Of a DNA stretch of 9,779 bases, positions 5,948 through 9,779 are shown one piece after another. The position numbers and the translations under genes are program-made. The notes beneath the pieces were generated by a model. The model had not been told where the DNA came from, did not search any database, and saw nothing but the letters and a program-made list of their open reading frames with translations. The stretch's first letter is position 1, and every line of letters begins with the position of its first letter. Source of the DNA: Acidobacteriota bacterium (GTDB taxonomy: Bacteria > Acidobacteriota > Terriglobia > UBA7540); contig JAJYNF010000142.1 of NCBI GenBank assembly GCA_021786455.1, positions 1-9,779 of the forward strand, given 5' to 3'.

Positions 5948-8518
5948 ATGAGCTCAGAAGACCCGAAGGTGGATGAACTGCTCAGAGCCCGAGCGGCGCT
6001 CGACGACGAGCTGAGACGATACAAAGCCACCGTGACGGTCATGTTTACCGACGTGGTGGGCTCGACATCGTACTTTGAGCGGTACGGAGACACGGCGGGC
6101 TTGGCCATGCTGGGCCGACACTCCCAAGCTGTCACGGAAGGGGTGACGAATCACGAAGGGCGGGTCATCAAGAACATCGGCGATTCGGTAATGGCGGAGT
6201 TTCCGGATGCCGCGTCCGCCGCCGAGGCAGGAGTCGAAATTCAACGCCGGCTGCTGCAACTGAACGCGACCCTGCCGGAGCGGGAGCGGATTCAGGTGCG
6301 GATTGGCATCAACACCGGTTCGGGTTTTCGTCACGGCAACGACCTGTTTGGCGACGTGGTCAACGTCGCGGCGCGGATTACCAAGCATTGCGGGCCGGCG
6401 CAAATTCTGGTCTCACGGTCGGCGCATGAGGCGCTGGCGGGTCACGGGCCATTGCGATTTCAATCGCTTGGGGCGCAGACGTTCCACGGCAAAGAAGAGA
6501 AGGAAGAAGTTTTTGAAATGCTCTGGACGGATACGCAAACCTACACGGCGCTGCGCGAGAAAGTCAATCAAGCTGTTGAGCAAGGGCATCTGACGTATTC
6601 CTCGAAACCGCTCGACGCGATGGTCAAGGGCGCGCCTGCGCCCGCCCCCACGCCGACGCCAGCGTCAGGGTCCACTGCGGCGCCAGCGATGGACTTTCCT
6701 GCCGCGCTAACTTCGCGCTATGCCTTATTGGGCGAAGCCGGACGGGGCGGCATGGGGGTGGTCTATAAGGCGCATGATCTTGAAACGGGCGACGTGGTGG
6801 CGCTGAAGATTCTGAAACCGGAAATCGCTTCCAATCCTACGGTGCTGGAGCGGTTCAAGAACGAGGTGCGGCTCGCGCGCAAGATCACGCATCGGAACGT
6901 TTGCCGAACGTACGAATTCGGACGGGCGGACGGCACGGCCTACATCTCGATGGAGTACGTGGACGGCGAAAGCTTGCGCGCCGTGCTCAATCGTTTTGGC
7001 GGCTTGCCCTTGACCAAGACTTTCGCCGTAGCGCGGGAGATTTGCGCCGGCCTCGAGGAAGCGCACCGGCAAGGCGTTATTCACCGCGATCTAAAACCTG
7101 AAAACGTCATGCTCGACCGAAACGGCCACGTCAAGCTGATGGATTTCGGGATTGCCCGTTCGCTCGAGATTTCTACCGGCACGACCGGCTCCATCATCGG
7201 CACGCCGGAGTACATGGCTCCAGAGCAAGCGCAGGGGCAGGCCGTGGACGCGCGCACGGACGTCTATGCGCTGGGGTTGATTCTTTACGAATGCTTGACG
7301 GGGACGCCGGCATTTAGCGGAGACACGCCGATTGCCGTGGCTTTGAAACAGGTGCAAGAGCCGCCGCCGAGCCTGCGCGCCAGTGCTCCAACGGTTCCGG
7401 CAGAAGTGGAGGGGATCATCCATCGCTGCCTCGAAAAAGACCCTGCCCGGCGCTTTCAATCCGTGGCTGAATTGGATGCGGAAATCAGCCAGCTCTCGCC
7501 CGCCACGACCACCCCGCTTCCCTATCGAAAGTCGGCAGCCGCGGCGGTCGTGGCCACCCGCGCCACGGCGGCGGTCACCCGGCGAAGTGGTTGGCGGGTG
7601 TGGCTGCTGGCTGGTTTAATCCCACTGGTCATTCAAGGCGGGTTCTTGTGGGCCGTCTGGAAGGCGGCGCGACTTGCTATATCCAAGCCGGCGCTCGGGC
7701 CGAACGGCACGACGATCATGCGGCTGAGCCCCAGCACGGCGGGCCCTCCGACAACAGCGGTTTTTCCCGTTCACCCTCAACCGATCCCCGCGACGGAAAA
7801 ACCCGTGGCAAATCTGATCCGCCCAGCTTCAACACTGCCCGCCGCGAGTTCCACGTCAACACCATTTCCGCCGGCGGCAGCCGCAAGCCCTTCGGCCACC
7901 GCAACCCGAGGAGTGTTGGGCGCGCCGCCTTCCGAAGCTAAATCGCAAAACCAAGCCATCGCTGCCACGAGCGCAGCGGCCCAGAACGTTGCGCCTGTCC
8001 GTCAGCCAATTAACTTGCCCCAAGGCAACGTTGCCGCGCGTCCTATTTTCATCGTGGCGGGGAAATACCCACGGGTCATCGGAGCGAACTTTGGCGCTCA
8101 AAAGCTAGCGCGGCTGGGCGTGGCGGAAGTCCACATTCAGCCTATCCGTCAGCCTACGAGATACATGGTATTCGTGGGGCCTTTTGTGAATCCGAGGCAA
8201 GCCGCAACGGCCGGCGCGCGGCTCCGACGTTTGGGCATGACTCAAGTTCGCTTGATTCGTCAGAGTTCTCAATTTGGAGGGCCGCCAACAATTCTGGTTT
8301 CGGCCGGCGTGTATCCTCATGTTGTTGGCGCTCGGCTGACGGCACAACATCTTTGGCACATGGGGCTCAGAGGTCTTCACATTCGGCCCATCCCGGCGCG
8401 AGTTACCGGATACGAGGTGCGAATCGGCCCGTTCCATTACTGGCAACAAGCAAATATGTTGGCATCGAGACTGCGGAACGAGGGCTTTCCCAACCTCAAG
8501 ATGGCGGAAGGCCGATAG
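5948..8518 (+). CDS. Adenylate cyclase-Ser/Thr kinase-TM-tandem SPOR receptor
   Basis: This 856-residue protein has four parts. Residues about 27-195 form a class III nucleotide cyclase. The metal ligands Asp35 (FTDVVGST) and Asp79 (IGDSVMAEF), the adenine-selecting pair Lys75 and Asp136, and the transition-state residues Asn139 and Arg143 (DVVNVAARI) are all present, so an active adenylate cyclase is expected. A Pro/Ala/Thr linker (228-247) leads to a Hanks-type kinase at 258-515. It has the Gly loop GRGGMGVVY, Lys287, Glu306, HRDLKPEN with Asp381, DFG at 399-401, and GTPEYMAPE, all intact. RRSGWR then precedes one membrane span (about 551-570), implying a cytoplasmic N-terminus. A Pro/Ser/Thr/Ala-rich spacer (about 580-695) leads to two SPOR-like domains (about 699-771 and 780-853), each with a VGPF/IGPF strand. 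SPOR domains bind peptidoglycan glycan strands lacking stem peptides. The ATG at 5948 has GAGG seven bases upstream. The domain calls are firm; the SPOR call is somewhat less so. Confidence 0.9.
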   Translation: MSSEDPKVDELLRARAALDDELRRYKATVTVMFTDVVGSTSYFERYGDTAGLAMLGRHSQAVTEGVTNHEGRVIKNIGDSVMAEFPDAASAAEAGVEIQRRLLQLNATLPERERIQVRIGINTGSGFRHGNDLFGDVVNVAARITKHCGPAQILVSRSAHEALAGHGPLRFQSLGAQTFHGKEEKEEVFEMLWTDTQTYTALREKVNQAVEQGHLTYSSKPLDAMVKGAPAPAPTPTPASGSTAAPAMDFPAALTSRYALLGEAGRGGMGVVYKAHDLETGDVVALKILKPEIASNPTVLERFKNEVRLARKITHRNVCRTYEFGRADGTAYISMEYVDGESLRAVLNRFGGLPLTKTFAVAREICAGLEEAHRQGVIHRDLKPENVMLDRNGHVKLMDFGIARSLEISTGTTGSIIGTPEYMAPEQAQGQAVDARTDVYALGLILYECLTGTPAFSGDTPIAVALKQVQEPPPSLRASAPTVPAEVEGIIHRCLEKDPARRFQSVAELDAEISQLSPATTTPLPYRKSAAAAVVATRATAAVTRRSGWRVWLLAGLIPLVIQGGFLWAVWKAARLAISKPALGPNGTTIMRLSPSTAGPPTTAVFPVHPQPIPATEKPVANLIRPASTLPAASSTSTPFPPAAAASPSATATRGVLGAPPSEAKSQNQAIAATSAAAQNVAPVRQPINLPQGNVAARPIFIVAGKYPRVIGANFGAQKLARLGVAEVHIQPIRQPTRYMVFVGPFVNPRQAATAGARLRRLGMTQVRLIRQSSQFGGPPTILVSAGVYPHVVGARLTAQHLWHMGLRGLHIRPIPARVTGYEVRIGPFHYWQQANMLASRLRNEGFPNLKMAEGR

Positions 8519-8527
8519 GCCATTGCG
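8501..8527 (+). repeat. Left arm of a 27-bp perfect inverted repeat
   Basis: These 27 bases, covering the last codons and stop of the receptor gene plus the start of the short convergent gap, recur as an exact reverse complement at 9753-9779. The copy may continue past the window edge. The repeat contains the short dyad GGCC-GATA-GGCC. Confidence 0.9.
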
Positions 8528-8547
8528 GGCTCTGGCGGGTTCCGCGC

Positions 8548-8913
8548 TCAGACAAGCTGAAGCGGGCCAAGAAGCTCATCGAGATTGGTTTCGTCCACCA
8601 CACAAGCGAGCCACTTGTCGCGGAGCGAGAGCTCCTGATCGAAAGCTTGAAGCAGACGAAGTTTGGCGGCGGCATATTGTTCGCTCGAGCTGAGGCCCGA
8701 ACCATGAGCCTTGCTCCAGGCCTCCAGAGCGCGGTCCGCCAGAAACACGCGCATCACGAACGGCACATCCTGGTCAGCCGTCACCATGAAAACGAAATCG
8801 GTTCCGCTTCCCTGCCCTTCGGGTCGGACGACGCGACGATCAAAGGCAAAACCGTATCGGTAGGAAATTCCGGTCTCGGCTTGATACATCCTGTAACGGC
8901 GGCGCGAGGTCAT
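8548..8913 (-). CDS. Hypothetical protein, 121 aa
   Basis: I do not recognise this family. From ATG 8913 the protein has 121 residues; an alternative ATG at 8889 (MYQAETGISY) gives 113. Neither start has a good Shine-Dalgarno sequence: ACAGG sits directly before 8889, and nothing precedes 8913. The protein has no signal peptide or membrane segment and looks like a soluble alpha/beta domain: GISYRYGFAFDRRVV, then TDFVFMVTADQDVPFVMRVF, then a helical stretch to about residue 100 and an acidic end (VVDETNLDELLGPL). Codon use is balanced and hydrophobic residues alternate as in a folded domain, which supports a real gene. It ends 29 bases from the convergent receptor gene and begins 95 bases downstream of the exported-protein gene on the same strand, so the two may be co-transcribed. 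Confidence 0.6.
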   Translation of the reverse strand: MTSRRRYRMYQAETGISYRYGFAFDRRVVRPEGQGSGTDFVFMVTADQDVPFVMRVFLADRALEAWSKAHGSGLSSSEQYAAAKLRLLQAFDQELSLRDKWLACVVDETNLDELLGPLQLV

Positions 8914-9008
8914 GGAGTCGCCAAAATCTCTTCGTCGGGCTGTTCTAAAGCGGCTCAGCTCAAAAACGCCTTAATCCGGGCCCACCCGCCGGCTTGCCTT
9001 TCAGGCAT

Positions 9009-9659
9009 CTATTTGCCTCCCCGGCGTCGGTAAAAAACCGCCTCCCCGCCGGCAAGCGCCAGGCGAGAGACGTAGGGAGGGAGTTTGAGGGGTTGGCTCA
9101 GATCAATTTTATACTTAGACTCCACGTAGGTCTGAAGGAGCCAGTTCACCAGCCAGTCATTGAGCTGGGTTTCGCCGATTTGGACGTTCTGGATCGTCAG
9201 GGCGCAAGCACCGGGGCTGGCCACGATCCTGCCGAAGGCGCGAACGGGCTGCCATCCCTTGAACAGCAAGCCCAGCAAGCTCCCTCCCAGCTCGTTGCTT
9301 TGGCTCTCGGAGCTGTTGAGTTGGTCAAAGTTGACCACGGCGGTTCCCTGCACGCCAGTCGGCTCGATGTGAAGGATGGGGCGATAAACGCCGGGTGGAA
9401 GAAATGTCGAGCCATAGAATTTGAGGTAAGAGTTGACTTCCTGATCCGTGACGATGATCGGAGCCAAGGAATCAGACGAAGGCGCAGGCTCGGAGAGCCT
9501 CTGCCATTTGCGTTGGAAAGCCTGGGCAGAGGCTAGCGATAAACCGGCGGTTCGAGCGGCGGGTTTGAGGTGGGCGGCGGCGGGCATGGCGCTAGCGGGC
9601 GCTCGGACGAGGAGGGCCGCCGGAACCCATAAAAGAGGCGAAATCCGGCGGAGCTTCAT
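9009..9659 (-). CDS. Exported protein of unknown function
   Basis: I chose the ATG at 9659, giving 216 residues, because the product then starts with a textbook signal peptide: MKLRR, a hydrophobic core SPLLWVPAALLV, and a cleavage site near APASA-M (about residue 24). In-frame starts further upstream (9743, 9671) would bury this signal. The Shine-Dalgarno evidence is weak (GGAG about 12 bases upstream). The mature part reads PIIVTDQEVNSYLKFYGS, LPPGVYRPILHIEPTGVQG, TAVVNFDQL, then a Gly/Leu stretch (GGSLLGLLFKGW), VQIGETQLNDWLVNWLLQ and a basic end FYRRRGGK. The pattern of strands with a repeated 'T..E(V/L)N.(Y/W)L' element recalls periplasmic beta-rich proteins of unknown role in which both halves carry a similar helix. 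I cannot name a family. It is upstream of the 121-residue protein on the same strand. Confidence 0.7.
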   Translation of the reverse strand: MKLRRISPLLWVPAALLVRAPASAMPAAAHLKPAARTAGLSLASAQAFQRKWQRLSEPAPSSDSLAPIIVTDQEVNSYLKFYGSTFLPPGVYRPILHIEPTGVQGTAVVNFDQLNSSESQSNELGGSLLGLLFKGWQPVRAFGRIVASPGACALTIQNVQIGETQLNDWLVNWLLQTYVESKYKIDLSQPLKLPPYVSRLALAGGEAVFYRRRGGK

Positions 9660-9682
9660 GGCTCTATGCATCTCCATCCAGC

Positions 9683-9732
9683 TTATCAGAATGCCTCCCG
9701 ACGGGAGCGAAGGGCCGGCTGAAGTCCGGCGG
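9683..9732. promoter_or_regulatory. Palindromes and a possible -10 upstream of the exported-protein gene
   Basis: Upstream of the ATG at 9659 (- strand) lie GATAAG (9688-9683), a fair -10 candidate, and the 13-bp perfect dyad CTCCCG-A-CGGGAG (9695-9707), roughly where the -35 or an operator would be. Farther upstream is GCCGG-CTGAAGT-CCGGC (9714-9730), which looks like another extragenic palindrome. No function is demonstrated. Confidence 0.3.
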
Positions 9733-9739
9733 AAAGCGC

Positions 9740-9760
9740 CCATTGCGGAGTGCGCAATGG
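9740..9760. repeat. Hairpin at the window's right end
   Basis: CCATTGCG (9740-9747) and CGCAATGG (9753-9760) form a perfect 8-bp stem with a GAGTG loop. Its right arm is part of the 27-bp inverted copy of the receptor gene's 3' end, so this hairpin sits exactly at the junction between local sequence and the inverted copy. Confidence 0.75.
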
Positions 9761-9779
9761 CCTATCGGCCTTCCGCCAT
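9753..9779 (-). repeat. Right arm of the 27-bp perfect inverted repeat
   Basis: This is the exact reverse complement of 8501-8527, running to the last base of the window. On the - strand it reads as the last codons (MAEGR) and the stop of the receptor gene. Whether the identity continues beyond 9779 cannot be seen. Confidence 0.9.

Overview
The window reads as a GC-rich chromosomal segment from a free-living bacterium. Gene content (a class III cyclase/Ser-Thr kinase receptor, an FCD-type GntR regulator, WG-repeat and glycoside-hydrolase proteins) and extragenic hairpins ending in GCTAC suggest Acidobacteriota or a related soil phylum. That placement is an inference from style; no rRNA or marker gene is present to settle it.

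Left part (1-1880, + strand): the C-terminal part of a clan GH-A-like glycoside hydrolase runs in from the left edge. It is followed by an exported protein made of eight and a half WG repeats.

Middle part (1881-4046): a degraded, rearranged zone. It holds a short open stretch in which an IS1634-like transposase fragment is joined in frame to an IS5-like one, then an intact GntR/FCD regulator (- strand). Next come three hairpins that look like repetitive extragenic palindromes, the broken C-terminus of a LarA-like (nickel-dependent lactate racemase family) gene, and scraps of an IS1380-type transposase. Insertion sequences seem to have dismantled a small hydroxy-acid catabolism locus, leaving its regulator.

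Right-centre (4047-8518): leuA (2-isopropylmalate synthase, - strand) is preceded by a 43-codon ORF with a purine-rich Shine-Dalgarno region. Divergent from it is an 856-residue receptor of unusual build: adenylate-cyclase domain, Ser/Thr kinase domain, one membrane span and two tandem SPOR domains at the C-terminus. It could couple binding of naked peptidoglycan glycan outside to cAMP synthesis and protein phosphorylation inside. This is the most interesting object in the window.

Right end (8519-9779): two - strand genes of unknown function, one with a signal peptide, lie convergent to the receptor gene. The last 27 bases of the window are a perfect inverted copy of the 3' end of the receptor gene. 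That is either the edge of a real inverted duplication or an assembly junction.
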